The notes under the pieces: model-generated
Seen by the model: only the letters and a program-made list of their open reading frames with translations
The model's database searches: none
What the model was told of the DNA's origin: nothing
Shown here: positions 25,446 through 33,884 of the stretch, piece by piece
Layout: each line of letters begins with the position of its first letter
Numbering within the stretch: position 1 is the stretch's first letter
Origin: an uncultured Eggerthellaceae bacterium
GTDB taxonomy: Bacteria > Actinomycetota > Coriobacteriia > Coriobacteriales > Eggerthellaceae
Direction: 5' to 3'
Length of the DNA: 36,129 nt
Assembly (NCBI GenBank): GCA_903789415.1
Contig: CAIFEG010000022.1
Coordinates: 1-36,129, forward strand
Position numbers and translations under genes: made by a program

Positions 25446-27044
25446 ATGAGCAACAATCAAAAACATACGGAAAACTTCGACAATCGATGCGGTCAACGAG
25501 CATCAATTGATCGTAATAATCACATGAATCGTCAAGAAAAAAATGATCGCGCGGTTTCTGATGCTGTTCAAGTTCCGCCGAATTCTTCTGATGCTGGTCA
25601 GGCTCTACCGAATTCTTCTGATGCTGGTCAGGTGCTCCCAAACTCATATGAAGACTCAGTCCGTTTCAATCACCCTTCTCGCTCTCAACATCCATGTGCG
25701 CTCATTGCTTCTGTTGATAAGGATTCACCCGCATGGGATGCGGGTTTTGAGGCCGGCTATGCAATAAGTGAAATTGATGGTCATCCAATTCATGACATCA
25801 TTGACTGGCGTTGGTATAGCGCCGATGACGAAATGGAGGTCACCTACATAACTCCCGATGGTCAAAAGGGTACAGCCGTTCTTGATCGGTACCCTGGAGA
25901 GGGCTGGGGTTTCCACTTCGATCAAATCATTTTTGATGATGTCTACCAGTGCAGAAATGCATGCATTTTTTGCTTTATGAGGCAACTTCCGAAAGATTCG
26001 CGTAAAAGTTTGCGGCTTCGCGATGACGATTTTCGCCTAAGCTTTTTGGAAGGCACATATGTAACCTTTACGAATTTAAATGATGAGCAGGTTCAACGTA
26101 TTATTGAACAGCATATCTCGCCGCTGCGTTTTTCTCTTCATGCCATTAACCCTGATCTCCGCCAGAAAATAATCGGAAAGCATGCGGCGCGTGGCATTGA
26201 GGTTGCTGAAACATTGCTCTCAGCGGGAATTCAACTGCATGTTCAAATTGTTTTGATGCCAGGGATCAACGATGGGGAAGAACTGCGCCGAACGATTGAG
26301 TGGTGTTGGAAGCATCCAGGCATTGTTTCAATTGGCATCGTTCCTTTGGGCTATACCTCATATCAAGAAGAATTCCATAAGAGTTTTCAGGATCCAAAAG
26401 ATTCCCTTCGAGTCATTGAAGAGGTTTTACCTTTCCAGGCACGAGCGCAAAAGGAACGTGGACGCACGTGGGTGTATCTCGCTGATGAATTCTACCGCAA
26501 TGCGTATGGCAACCATCTGATAGAACATCTTCCCTCTGCGGATTCATATGATGGATATCCGCTTTTTGAAGATGGAATTGGCATGCTTCGAAGCACCTAT
26601 GATGAGTGGACAAATTCCGCGTACGGCCAAGCAGATCTGGCGCATTTGTTGGATGATACGCATGTGGAGCTGTTTTTCGTCTGCGGAGAAGCGCTTCGCG
26701 ATTTTGTACCTCAGCTGTTATCTGCCGCGCCATTTGCTCAAGCAGCACATCCGCTTTTTGTGAAAAACAACCACTTTGGTGGGAATGTTAATGTGACGGG
26801 TTTGTTGTGCGCCGATGACATTATTCCGGCGGCCAAACAGGTGCTTGAACATCAGAGTACAAGCCCGCAGACTCATGCAATTGTGGTCATTCCTGATGTT
26901 ATTTTTAATGCGGATGCGGTTACGCTTGATGGATGCTCTATTTTAGAAATTCAGCAGGCGCTTAATAATCAAGTGTGTGTGGTATCCTGCGAAGCACCAA
27001 AAATGTTTTATCAAATTCAGAAATTTATTAAAGGGAGGTTCTGA
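25446..27044 (+). CDS. DUF512 radical-SAM protein with PDZ-like domain
   Basis: A 532-residue protein of the DUF512 family, conserved in Gram-positive anaerobes, with no established reaction. Order: a polar N-terminal tail (1-80) holding three 10-residue repeats of the type SDAGQVLPNS (38-67). Then a PDZ-like domain (about 82-145, ALIASVDKDSPAWDAGFEAGYAISEIDG is its core). Then a radical-SAM-type centre CRNACIFC with Cys169, Cys173 and Cys176 in CxxxCxxC spacing, followed by FMRQLPK. Then FSLHAINPDLR and a C-terminal DUF512 region. The ATG has AGGTGAT close upstream, and an in-frame stop at 25395 excludes earlier starts. The stop shares a base with the der start, suggesting coupling to that ribosome-assembly GTPase. 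Confidence 0.88.
   Translation: MSNNQKHTENFDNRCGQRASIDRNNHMNRQEKNDRAVSDAVQVPPNSSDAGQALPNSSDAGQVLPNSYEDSVRFNHPSRSQHPCALIASVDKDSPAWDAGFEAGYAISEIDGHPIHDIIDWRWYSADDEMEVTYITPDGQKGTAVLDRYPGEGWGFHFDQIIFDDVYQCRNACIFCFMRQLPKDSRKSLRLRDDDFRLSFLEGTYVTFTNLNDEQVQRIIEQHISPLRFSLHAINPDLRQKIIGKHAARGIEVAETLLSAGIQLHVQIVLMPGINDGEELRRTIEWCWKHPGIVSIGIVPLGYTSYQEEFHKSFQDPKDSLRVIEEVLPFQARAQKERGRTWVYLADEFYRNAYGNHLIEHLPSADSYDGYPLFEDGIGMLRSTYDEWTNSAYGQADLAHLLDDTHVELFFVCGEALRDFVPQLLSAAPFAQAAHPLFVKNNHFGGNVNVTGLLCADDIIPAAKQVLEHQSTSPQTHAIVVIPDVIFNADAVTLDGCSILEIQQALNNQVCVVSCEAPKMFYQIQKFIKGRF
25557..25646 (+). repeat. 30-base in-frame tandem repeat within the DUF512 gene
   Basis: Three direct copies of 30 bases (25557-25586, 25587-25616, 25617-25646) encode SDAVQVPPNS, SDAGQALPNS and SDAGQVLPNS. 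Copies two and three are nearly identical in DNA, so copy number may vary between strains. Confidence 0.85.
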
Positions 27045-28360
27045 TGGCCAGATATATTGTTGCGGTCGTTGGACGCCCAAATGTGGGAAAATCAACACTT
27101 GTGAATCGGATTACCCAGACCCAAGATGCCATTGTGCACCAGATGCGCGGGGTCACACGAGATCGTTCATACCACCAAGCTGATTGGAATGGGTTTGATT
27201 TTACCCTTGTTGATACGGGTGGTATTGAAGCGGGAAATGATGACAAGTTTCAGCAATCAATTCGCTCACAGGCGCTCGAGGCTGCTCATGAATCCGACGT
27301 TGTCATTTTTGTTGTGGACGAAACCACCGGAGTAACCTCCGATGATGAAGATGCGGCGCGAATTATTAAACGTGCAGGTGTTCCGGTAATTTTAGCGGTA
27401 AATAAAGTAGACAACCCGCAACGTAGCGATGCAATCTATGAATTCTACCAGTTAGGACTCGGCGATCCGCTTCCTATAAGTGCGCTCCACGGCACCGGTA
27501 CGGGTGACCTTTTGGATCTTGTCGTTGACAAGCTTAAACAGGTTCCGAAAGACGAAACCGAAGAAGATACGAATGCTATCAACATTGCGGTAATCGGACG
27601 TCCAAATGCGGGAAAATCTTCACTCGTGAATAAGTTATCGGGTCAGACGCGCTCGATTGTCTCAGATGTTGCCGGTACCACGCGCGACGCCATCGATACG
27701 CTTGTAACCCATGGAGAAACTACGTATCGTCTTGTTGATACTGCGGGTCTTCGCCGTAAAAGCCAAATTGATCAGTCGGTTGAATACTATGGTTTTGTGC
27801 GCGCCCTTCGTGCTATCGATCGCGCTCAGGTGGCCGTATTGGTGATAGACGGTACCGTTGGTGTGACAAGCGAGGACCAACGTGTTGCAGGCTATGCAAA
27901 AGATCGCGGATGTGCGTTGGTCCTTGTGCTTAATAAATGGGATGTCGTGGAAGGTGCGGAGAAAAAAGGCGAAGTTCGTGATCAAGTTGAAGATCGCCTG
28001 GGCTTTGTAAAATATGCTCCTGTGGTGGCAATTTCTGCTTTGACAGGGAAAAATGTTGAACGTCTTTGGGACCAAATCGATGTTGTGTTTGCAAGCTATA
28101 ATCGTCGTGTTACCACGAACAAACTGAATACCTGGTTAAGCGATATTCGTGATTTTGGTCACAGCGTCTCAAAGGGAAAACGCATACTCAAGCTTCGCTA
28201 TGCGACCCAGACGGGAACGTGCCCTCCTCAAATTACGTTTTTTGCAAATCATCCCGAACTTGTAAATGATAATTACAAGCGCTATTTGGAGAACAGTTTG
28301 CGCGAGAATTTTGATTTCACCGGTACGCCTTTACGGATGAAGTTTAAACAGGAGGCGTAA
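27044..28360 (+). CDS. der: Ribosome biogenesis GTPase Der (EngA)
   Basis: Tandem-GTPase factor for 50S subunit assembly. In 438 residues the first G domain has GRPNVGKST (10-18), DTGG (57-60) and NKVD (120-123). The second has GRPNAGKSS (185-193), DTAG and NKWD. The C-terminal KH-like domain ends the protein (KLRYATQTGTCPPQITFFAN). Two G domains in one chain are unique to Der. AAGGGAGG is a strong ribosome site seven bases before the ATG. It overlaps the DUF512 stop by one base and is followed by plsY after four bases. Confidence 0.96.
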   Translation: MARYIVAVVGRPNVGKSTLVNRITQTQDAIVHQMRGVTRDRSYHQADWNGFDFTLVDTGGIEAGNDDKFQQSIRSQALEAAHESDVVIFVVDETTGVTSDDEDAARIIKRAGVPVILAVNKVDNPQRSDAIYEFYQLGLGDPLPISALHGTGTGDLLDLVVDKLKQVPKDETEEDTNAINIAVIGRPNAGKSSLVNKLSGQTRSIVSDVAGTTRDAIDTLVTHGETTYRLVDTAGLRRKSQIDQSVEYYGFVRALRAIDRAQVAVLVIDGTVGVTSEDQRVAGYAKDRGCALVLVLNKWDVVEGAEKKGEVRDQVEDRLGFVKYAPVVAISALTGKNVERLWDQIDVVFASYNRRVTTNKLNTWLSDIRDFGHSVSKGKRILKLRYATQTGTCPPQITFFANHPELVNDNYKRYLENSLRENFDFTGTPLRMKFKQEA

Positions 28361-28364
28361 CCAC

Positions 28365-29024
28365 GTGGAAGCAACATCGACATTCGTTTTCATTCTGATA
28401 ATCTCTTTTTTTCTTGGCTCTATCCCCAACGGGGAGCTCATTGGTCGAATTTTCTTTTCTAAAGATATTCGTGCGACGGGGTCGGGGAATATCGGTACAA
28501 CGAATGCCATTCGGGCTCTTGGCAAAAAAGCAGGCTATGCCGTGTTTGTGCTTGACTTTAGCAAGGGTCTCATCGCAAGTTTAATCGCCCTTTGGCTATG
28601 CAATGTTCAGATGCTCCCTGCATCTTCGGCTTCGGCAGTATTTACCGTAAACGACTGCCTTGCCGCTTCTTTTTTGGGAGCTGCATATGGGCATATTTTC
28701 TGTCCATGGCTTAAGTTCCGTGGAGGAAAAGGAATTGCTGTTTCCGTTGGTTGTTTGTTTGTCGTTTACGGCCCCATTCCCGCGATTATTGAAGTTCTCG
28801 GGTTCTTCATCGTAGCGGCAACGACAAAATATATTTCTGCAGGGTCTCTCACGGCTGCCATAATGTGCCCGTTTTTAGGCTTTTTCATTTTCTGGGGCGA
28901 TTGGCTTGCGGCAATTCTGTGCGCGGTCGTTGGCATCACGGTCATCTGGGCGCATCGTTCAAATATCCAGCGTTTAAGAAATGGCACAGAAAGGCGCATT
29001 GGGCATTCCAGCCCAGAACAATAA
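28365..29024 (+). CDS. plsY: Acyl-phosphate:glycerol-3-phosphate acyltransferase PlsY
   Basis: Integral membrane enzyme that transfers an acyl group from acyl-phosphate to glycerol 3-phosphate, the first step of phosphatidic acid synthesis. The 219 residues contain the three signature loops in order: GSIPNGELIGR, then DIRATGSGNIGTTNAIRALGKKAG, and FRGGKGIAVSVG, between five or so hydrophobic helices. The GTG start follows CAGGAGG that lies in the end of der. Its substrate glycerol 3-phosphate is made by the next gene product, GpsA. The family usually has GNIGATN, and the Thr here is a minor change. Confidence 0.94.
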   Translation: MEATSTFVFILIISFFLGSIPNGELIGRIFFSKDIRATGSGNIGTTNAIRALGKKAGYAVFVLDFSKGLIASLIALWLCNVQMLPASSASAVFTVNDCLAASFLGAAYGHIFCPWLKFRGGKGIAVSVGCLFVVYGPIPAIIEVLGFFIVAATTKYISAGSLTAAIMCPFLGFFIFWGDWLAAILCAVVGITVIWAHRSNIQRLRNGTERRIGHSSPEQ

Positions 29025-29068
29025 AAAACTTTGATGAGATACATCGAGATGCGCATGAAAGGCATGGT

Positions 29069-30082
29069 ATGAGTGAAGAGGCAGAAATAAAAAAGGCAGC
29101 TATCATTGGCGCCGGATCGTGGGGTACCGCGATTGCGCAAATCCTCGGTTCAAAAGGAATTCCAACGTGTATTCTGGCTCGACGCACGGAAGTTTCTGAT
29201 TCAATCAATTCACGCCACATAAACCCCCGATATCTTTCCGATGTCACACTGTCTTCGAATATTTCGTCTACCTGCGATATTACAGAATGCGTTTCTGATG
29301 CATCAATGATTTGCATCGTTACGCCTTCTTTGATTTTGCGAAAAACCGCACAGAGGCTCACCGGTCTTGTTTCCAACGACATCCCCTTGATTTTGTGCTC
29401 GAAAGGCATTGAGGCAGAAACAGGTAATCTTGGTTCCGAGATTTTTTCGCAAGTGTTGGGCAACCGTGATCGTATTGCCGTGTTGTCTGGTCCTACGCAT
29501 GCTGAAGAGGTCATAAAATTTATTCCATCTGCCGCCGTGATTGCCTCGACATCCGACCATGTTGCCCGTCGCGCCCAAGAGCTCTTCGCAAGTCCTACCT
29601 TTCGTACGTATACCTCAGACGATGTCGTAGGCGTTGAACTTTGTGGTGCGTGCAAAAATATTATGGCAATCGCAACGGGAATGGCGTACGGCATGGGGTT
29701 TGGCGATAATACCGCTGCAATGATCATCACACGTGGCTTGGCTGAAATGAGTCGTCTTGTTATGGCACTTGGAGGAAAGCGTATTACGTGCATGGGACTT
29801 GCGGGCTTGGGTGACTTGGTGGTCACATGTCAAAGTGAGCATTCGCGCAACCGTCGGCTGGGATTCGAAATTGCTCAAGGTAAAACTCTTGATGATTTCC
29901 ATCGTGAAACGCATATGGTTGCCGAAGGTGCGCTTGCGTGCAAAACAATCCAAACCCTCGCGAGAAAAGGAAATGTCGAGATTCCTATCGCCGATATGGT
30001 TCGCGCGGTGCTTTGGGAACACGCCGATCCTCATGCGGCAGAAAAGGCACTTCTTGCTCGTCCTCTCAAACCTGAGTTCTAA
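29069..30082 (+). CDS. gpsA: Glycerol-3-phosphate dehydrogenase [NAD(P)+]
   Basis: Reduces dihydroxyacetone phosphate to glycerol 3-phosphate for phospholipid synthesis. The frame is open far upstream through plsY, but the ATG at 29069 with AAAGG six bases before it begins the fold: 337 residues, the family length. Seen: NAD-binding IGAGSWGTAIA (13-23), CSKGIE, LSGPTHAEEV (most relatives have GPSFA, here GPTHA), the catalytic-lysine segment GVELCGACKNIMAIA and FGDNTAAMIITRGLAEM. plsY lies 44 bases upstream, a functionally sensible pair. A structured 81-base gap follows. Confidence 0.95.
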   Translation: MSEEAEIKKAAIIGAGSWGTAIAQILGSKGIPTCILARRTEVSDSINSRHINPRYLSDVTLSSNISSTCDITECVSDASMICIVTPSLILRKTAQRLTGLVSNDIPLILCSKGIEAETGNLGSEIFSQVLGNRDRIAVLSGPTHAEEVIKFIPSAAVIASTSDHVARRAQELFASPTFRTYTSDDVVGVELCGACKNIMAIATGMAYGMGFGDNTAAMIITRGLAEMSRLVMALGGKRITCMGLAGLGDLVVTCQSEHSRNRRLGFEIAQGKTLDDFHRETHMVAEGALACKTIQTLARKGNVEIPIADMVRAVLWEHADPHAAEKALLARPLKPEF

Positions 30083-30088
30083 TACATG

Positions 30089-30135
30089 TTCATATATGGT
30101 TGATATTTTTGCTCAACGGGCGTTGAATATATGAA
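30089..30135 (+). other. Nested inverted repeats between gpsA and ogt
   Basis: TTCATATAT (30089-30097) is the exact inverted complement of ATATATGAA (30127-30135). Inside, GTTGA (30099-30103), TCAAC (30113-30117) and GTTGA (30122-30126) allow two exclusive hairpins, first with second or second with third, the latter with loop GGGC. There is no T tail after it, so it is not a standard terminator. Confidence 0.55.
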
Positions 30136-30163
30136 GAGCTCGTCATACGAATAGGAGACGTGC

Positions 30164-30640
30164 ATGAAAACTGCGAACGATGTTTCATATTTTACCTATG
30201 AAACTCCTATTGGGCCTCTCACGATTGTTTGTGAAAAGGATGCAATCATAAAAATTGATTTTGGCGAAGTCACGGAACTGGGAATACATAAACCTTCAGT
30301 TCTAAGCAACCAAACCGCGAACGAACTTCTTCAATATCTCTCGGGGAAATCCCATATTTTTACCGTTCCCGTTCGAATCCAGGGTTCTGACTTCCAGCAA
30401 CTGGTTTTGCAAGCGATTCAGGATATTCCATATGGGCAAACACGTACGTACTCTGCGATAGCGAAAACTATCGGTCATCCAAACGCTTCTCGAGCCGTGG
30501 GAACGGCTCTTGCGAAAAATCCCATCCCCATTATTCTTCCTTGTCATAGGGTCATTCCGGCATCAGGGGGAGTGGGGTCGTACAAAGGTGGTACGAAGAT
30601 CAAAAAATGGCTGTTGAATTTAGAACATACCAATTCGTAA
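30164..30640 (+). CDS. ogt: Methylated-DNA-protein-cysteine methyltransferase
   Basis: Suicide repair protein that takes the alkyl group from O6-alkylguanine onto its own cysteine. The 158 residues show the helix-turn-helix region IPYGQTRTYSAIAKTIGHPNASRAVGTALAKNP (88-120) and the active site PCHRV (126-130, Cys127), then GVGSYKGG. Size and lack of an Ada-type regulatory domain place it with Ogt/MGMT. GAATAGGAG lies upstream of the ATG. It may be read from its own promoter after the structured gap at 30089-30135, or by read-through from gpsA. Confidence 0.94.
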   Translation: MKTANDVSYFTYETPIGPLTIVCEKDAIIKIDFGEVTELGIHKPSVLSNQTANELLQYLSGKSHIFTVPVRIQGSDFQQLVLQAIQDIPYGQTRTYSAIAKTIGHPNASRAVGTALAKNPIPIILPCHRVIPASGGVGSYKGGTKIKKWLLNLEHTNS

Positions 30641-30688
30641 ACAGGATACAAACTTCACTCAAATAGATCATTCGAGCAAGGACATGTT

Positions 30689-31438
30689 GTGTTTCAAAAA
30701 GTAAAAATTGCCCCATCAATTCTTTCTGCAGATTTTAACAATCTTGGAAATGCCTTGCAGGACATAAAACAGGCCGGTGCTGATTGGGCACACGTCGATG
30801 TTATGGATGGCCATTTTGTTCCGAATCTCACCCTTGGTGTTCCTTTTGTTGCGTCAGCTTCAAAACGAGGGGTGTTGCCACTCGACGTTCATCTGATGAT
30901 CGATAATCCTCTGGTCGAACTTCCGTGGTTTTTGGCGTACAAACCGCATATGGTTTCCGTCCATATTGAGGCACTACAAAATGCCGCAGAAGCACAAAAA
31001 GCGGCTCAGTTAATCCATGATGCAGGTTCTCTTGCGAGCATTGCCGTCAATCCAGAAACTCCTATTGAGCAGATTTACCCTACGCTTGATTGCTGGGATA
31101 TGGTGTTGGTCATGAGCGTCCATCCGGGCTTTTCGGGGCAGTCATACATTGACGGTTCTGACAAAAAGGTTGCGGCGTTGGTGAAACATATCAACAGCGT
31201 TCGTTGCGAACAGCGTGCTTCGTCGCAAACGCAAACAAATAAAGCCGCATTTCTTGGCAGGACCCCGAGCACACCGCTTATCGAAGTTGACGGAGGAATG
31301 AATACTGAAACGGAAGCACTCGTTTGTACTGCGGGCGCTGATGTCATCGTTTCAGGGAGCACGATTTTCAAAGCAAATAATATGACACAGGTTATTTCAG
31401 ATTTGCGCCAGATTGGGAATCAATCGCATGCAGACTAA
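30689..31438 (+). CDS. rpe: Ribulose-phosphate 3-epimerase
   Basis: Interconverts ribulose 5-phosphate and xylulose 5-phosphate in the pentose phosphate pathway. TIM barrel with the metal ligands His35 and Asp37 (HVDVMDGHFVPN), His68 (DVHLMI) and Asp201 (EVDGG), plus the phosphate loop GSTIF. Asp37 and Asp201 are the acid-base pair. The GTG at 30689 is supported by AAGGA seven bases upstream and by the normal N-terminus (KIAPSILSADF). At 249 residues it is longer than the usual 215-230, mostly from a polar insertion at about 173-195 before the strand carrying Asp201. Confidence 0.94.
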   Translation: MFQKVKIAPSILSADFNNLGNALQDIKQAGADWAHVDVMDGHFVPNLTLGVPFVASASKRGVLPLDVHLMIDNPLVELPWFLAYKPHMVSVHIEALQNAAEAQKAAQLIHDAGSLASIAVNPETPIEQIYPTLDCWDMVLVMSVHPGFSGQSYIDGSDKKVAALVKHINSVRCEQRASSQTQTNKAAFLGRTPSTPLIEVDGGMNTETEALVCTAGADVIVSGSTIFKANNMTQVISDLRQIGNQSHAD

Positions 31439-31565
31439 GTGGTTTCGAATCCGCTGATATTCTTTTCTACTAAACTTTGAAGAAAACGTTGAATAAAAAC
31501 TTGGACCAAACGTTATGCAGAGAAATTTCTGGGAAAATTCCTTGGGTCCTAAAAAGGAGAAATTG

Positions 31566-32801
31566 GTGAGCAATTCACTTGAACATACGGCACCTGCAAA
31601 AAGAAGAATTTACCTTGATTGGGCGGCAACCGCGCCTCTTTGTGAAGAAGCTGCAGAGGCCATGGCTCCCTATGATGTCGGTGGTCTTTCAAATATCGAA
31701 TGCAATGCGAATGGGGATTCGCTCCATAGTGAAGGTCGGAGAGCATTTTCGGCAATTGAAAAGTCTCGGCGAGAAATCGCTTCATGCATTGGCGCGCGTC
31801 CCGATGAAATCATTTTTACCAGCGGTGCGACAGAGGCTAATAATGCCGCTATCTATGGACTTGCGGAAGCGGCACGATTCGCGCATATTGCTCGGGGTGA
31901 AAAAGATTTTACCCCTCACGTGATCACCAGCTGCATCGAACACGATGCGGTAGAACTTCCTGTTCAAGTATTGAAAAAGCACGGATACGACGTAACCTTT
32001 CTGCCGGTTGATAAAAGAGGCATGGTCTCTCCTGACGATTTGAAAAAAGCAATGCGTCCAGAAACAGTGCTTGTTTCGATCATGGCGGCAAATAACGAAA
32101 TGGGTGCCATTCAACCCGTTAAAAAACTTGCTGAAATCGCTCATGACGGTGGGGCCGTATTTCATACCGATGCGGTTCAGGCTTTAGGAAAAATGCCTAT
32201 CGAGGTAAACGACTGGAATGTTGACGCTATGACAATTTCAAGCCACAAGATATGTGGACCTGAGGGGATTGGTGCACTATATCTGCGCTCTCATACGCCG
32301 TTTGAACCATTGATTGTCGGTGGTGGTCAAGAATCAGGTATGCGTTCGGGAACCCAAAATGTGCAAGGCATTGTTGGCTTTGCCGCTGCCTGCAAGGCAC
32401 TTTGCGGATCGAAGGAACAACTTGTGAAAGAGTGCGATCGCGAGCGGGATATTCGAGACTTTCTCTATGCTGGTCTGCTGAAACATCCCGAAGTACATCA
32501 GAGTGTTCCCTGCACGCCTGGAAGTACCGATTATCTCCCAACCGTTGTTGACGTGGTTGTCGATGGTCTTGAAAGCAATACGCTTATATTGCGTGCAGAT
32601 ATGCTCGGATTTGCAATTTCGGGTGGTTCTGCATGCTCGTCCGACTCGCTTGGGCCAAGCCGTGTGCTCGAGGCTGTCGGATTTGACTCAAATCTCGCGC
32701 AAAATGGTATGCGACTTTCCATTGGGCGTCTCACCACGAAAGAAGATGCGCAGGCGTTTCTTACCGCCTTTGATCAAATTCTTCATTGGCGACAATACTA
32801 G
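31566..32801 (+). CDS. Cysteine desulfurase, NifS/IscS family
   Basis: PLP enzyme that removes sulfur from cysteine for Fe-S clusters or tRNA thiolation. An ATG at 31515 is in frame, but the GTG at 31566 has AAGGAG six bases before it, giving 411 residues. Seen: His126 stacking on PLP, HTDAVQ (200-205), the Schiff-base Lys228 in SSHKICGPEG, GGGQESGMRSGTQN and the sulfur-accepting Cys357 in SGGSACSSDSLGPS. The short loop around the cysteine and ACSS are like the NifS/IscS class rather than SufS. No scaffold (IscU/NifU), mnmA or thiI is next to it, so its sulfur acceptor cannot be read from context. Confidence 0.93.
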   Translation: MSNSLEHTAPAKRRIYLDWAATAPLCEEAAEAMAPYDVGGLSNIECNANGDSLHSEGRRAFSAIEKSRREIASCIGARPDEIIFTSGATEANNAAIYGLAEAARFAHIARGEKDFTPHVITSCIEHDAVELPVQVLKKHGYDVTFLPVDKRGMVSPDDLKKAMRPETVLVSIMAANNEMGAIQPVKKLAEIAHDGGAVFHTDAVQALGKMPIEVNDWNVDAMTISSHKICGPEGIGALYLRSHTPFEPLIVGGGQESGMRSGTQNVQGIVGFAAACKALCGSKEQLVKECDRERDIRDFLYAGLLKHPEVHQSVPCTPGSTDYLPTVVDVVVDGLESNTLILRADMLGFAISGGSACSSDSLGPSRVLEAVGFDSNLAQNGMRLSIGRLTTKEDAQAFLTAFDQILHWRQY

Positions 32802-32846
32802 GTAAACTTTGTGTAGAGCAGCCGTTTTAACTTTTGATTGGCTCGA

Positions 32847-32852
32847 TATAAT
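32847..32852 (+). promoter_or_regulatory. Candidate -10 box upstream of the Nif3 gene
   Basis: A perfect TATAAT lies 72 bases before the Nif3 ATG, but with no good -35 (best TTTTAA). A 7-base-pair hairpin, TCTCATA/TATGAGA (32870-32876 with 32887-32893), would lie in the leader. Confidence 0.35.
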
Positions 32853-32923
32853 ATGCATTTGACGTAGCTTCTCATATATCTTTGGGTATGAGATTCAGCG
32901 GATGAACAAACGGATAAGAGGCA

Positions 32924-33826
32924 ATGATGGATTCGCAAAATAAGCAAGATATCGCAGGCACCTTGGCTCTTCTTTCGACCAGGCAATTATGCACAAAACC
33001 GAACGTACAAATGAGTATCGCTGAATTGGAACATGAACTTTTTCGTATGTTTCCGGCGGATACGGCAGAGGATTGGGACTTGAATGGTCTTCGCGTAGGC
33101 AATCCTGCTGAACAGGTAAAAGGTATTGCGATTGCCCTTGATCCAACGGTGGAAGCGATTAAAACTGCACACAAATCTGGCGCAAATGTTTTATTGACTC
33201 ACCATCCTGCTTTTTTGGAAGCCCCTACAAAAATTGTCCCCGAATCGGCAATTGGGGCAATGGGTGCACAGACGGTTGTTTGGCAAGCAGTTCACGACGA
33301 CGTTTCGCTGATTAATTTCCACACTCCTCTTGATGTCTCAGAAAAAGCATCAGAGGTGCTACCAGGCATGTTGCACCTTAATTTCCAAAATGTTGTTGAA
33401 CCTATCAATTCAGATGGTCTTGGATATGGTCAGCTTTGCACGCTTCGTAAGATGGATGAACCCATGAATCTCGGGCAACTGGCAGCTCGCTGTGTTTCGG
33501 TATTTGAAAAGCAACCGCGGGTTTGGGGTGATATGTCGGCGCCGATTACCAATGTAGTTACGGCAACGGGGTCTGCAGGAGATTTGCTGGAAAAGAGCGT
33601 CGAACGTGGCTATGACTGCATCATATGTGGGGAAGTGCACTACCATGACGCGCTTGCTGCTTCCAATGCTGGTCTATCAATTATTGAGATCGGCCATGAC
33701 ACGAGTGAGATTCCTCTTTGTGCAGTTTTAGTTGCTGCGGTAGAATCTCTAGGGTTTAAAGAAAATTCGCTGAGATATGTAAATCAGGCTTTCAATTGGA
33801 CTGTCCCTGAAACAGTGCGAAGATAA
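32924..33826 (+). CDS. Nif3-like dinuclear metal centre protein (DUF34)
   Basis: Widely conserved NIF3/DUF34 protein whose reaction is debated. Some members are annotated as GTP cyclohydrolase I type 2, and metal-handling roles have been proposed. The 300 residues carry the dimetal ligands THHPAF (92-97), NFHTPLDV (about 135-142) and the C-terminal EIGHDTSE. The normal fold begins at about residue 30 (MSIAELEHELF), so there is a 29-residue polar N-terminal extension. The upstream start is kept because AAGAG precedes it, and none precedes the internal ATG at 33011. ATG 32927 is an equal alternative by spacing. The next gene encodes its usual actinobacterial neighbour. Confidence 0.9.
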   Translation: MMDSQNKQDIAGTLALLSTRQLCTKPNVQMSIAELEHELFRMFPADTAEDWDLNGLRVGNPAEQVKGIAIALDPTVEAIKTAHKSGANVLLTHHPAFLEAPTKIVPESAIGAMGAQTVVWQAVHDDVSLINFHTPLDVSEKASEVLPGMLHLNFQNVVEPINSDGLGYGQLCTLRKMDEPMNLGQLAARCVSVFEKQPRVWGDMSAPITNVVTATGSAGDLLEKSVERGYDCIICGEVHYHDALAASNAGLSIIEIGHDTSEIPLCAVLVAAVESLGFKENSLRYVNQAFNWTVPETVRR

Positions 33827-33832
33827 TGTGGT

Positions 33833-33838
33833 TATAAT
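33833..33838 (+). promoter_or_regulatory. Candidate -10 box upstream of the zinc-ribbon gene
   Basis: A perfect TATAAT seven bases after the Nif3 stop codon, 47 bases before the next ATG. No -35 match at 16-18 bases, so confidence is low. Confidence 0.25.
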
Positions 33839-33884
33839 TTCATTGTTGCAAATATGACATGGATAAAAATAAGAAAGAGGAAAG

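Noticed and set aside
28942-29826. 294-codon - strand open frame opposite gpsA
   Set aside because: Shadow frame. gpsA on the + strand has all its motifs, and the opposite product matches no family I recognise.
30689-31438. Rpe insertion (residues 173-195) as a new domain
   Set aside because: It is only about 20 polar residues and is best seen as a surface loop. All catalytic residues are in place.
31502-31549. GGACC/GGTCC arms before the cysteine desulfurase gene as a T-box or riboswitch
   Set aside because: The arms are short, no T-box sequence or known riboswitch core is present, and the span overlaps the likely leader only by chance.
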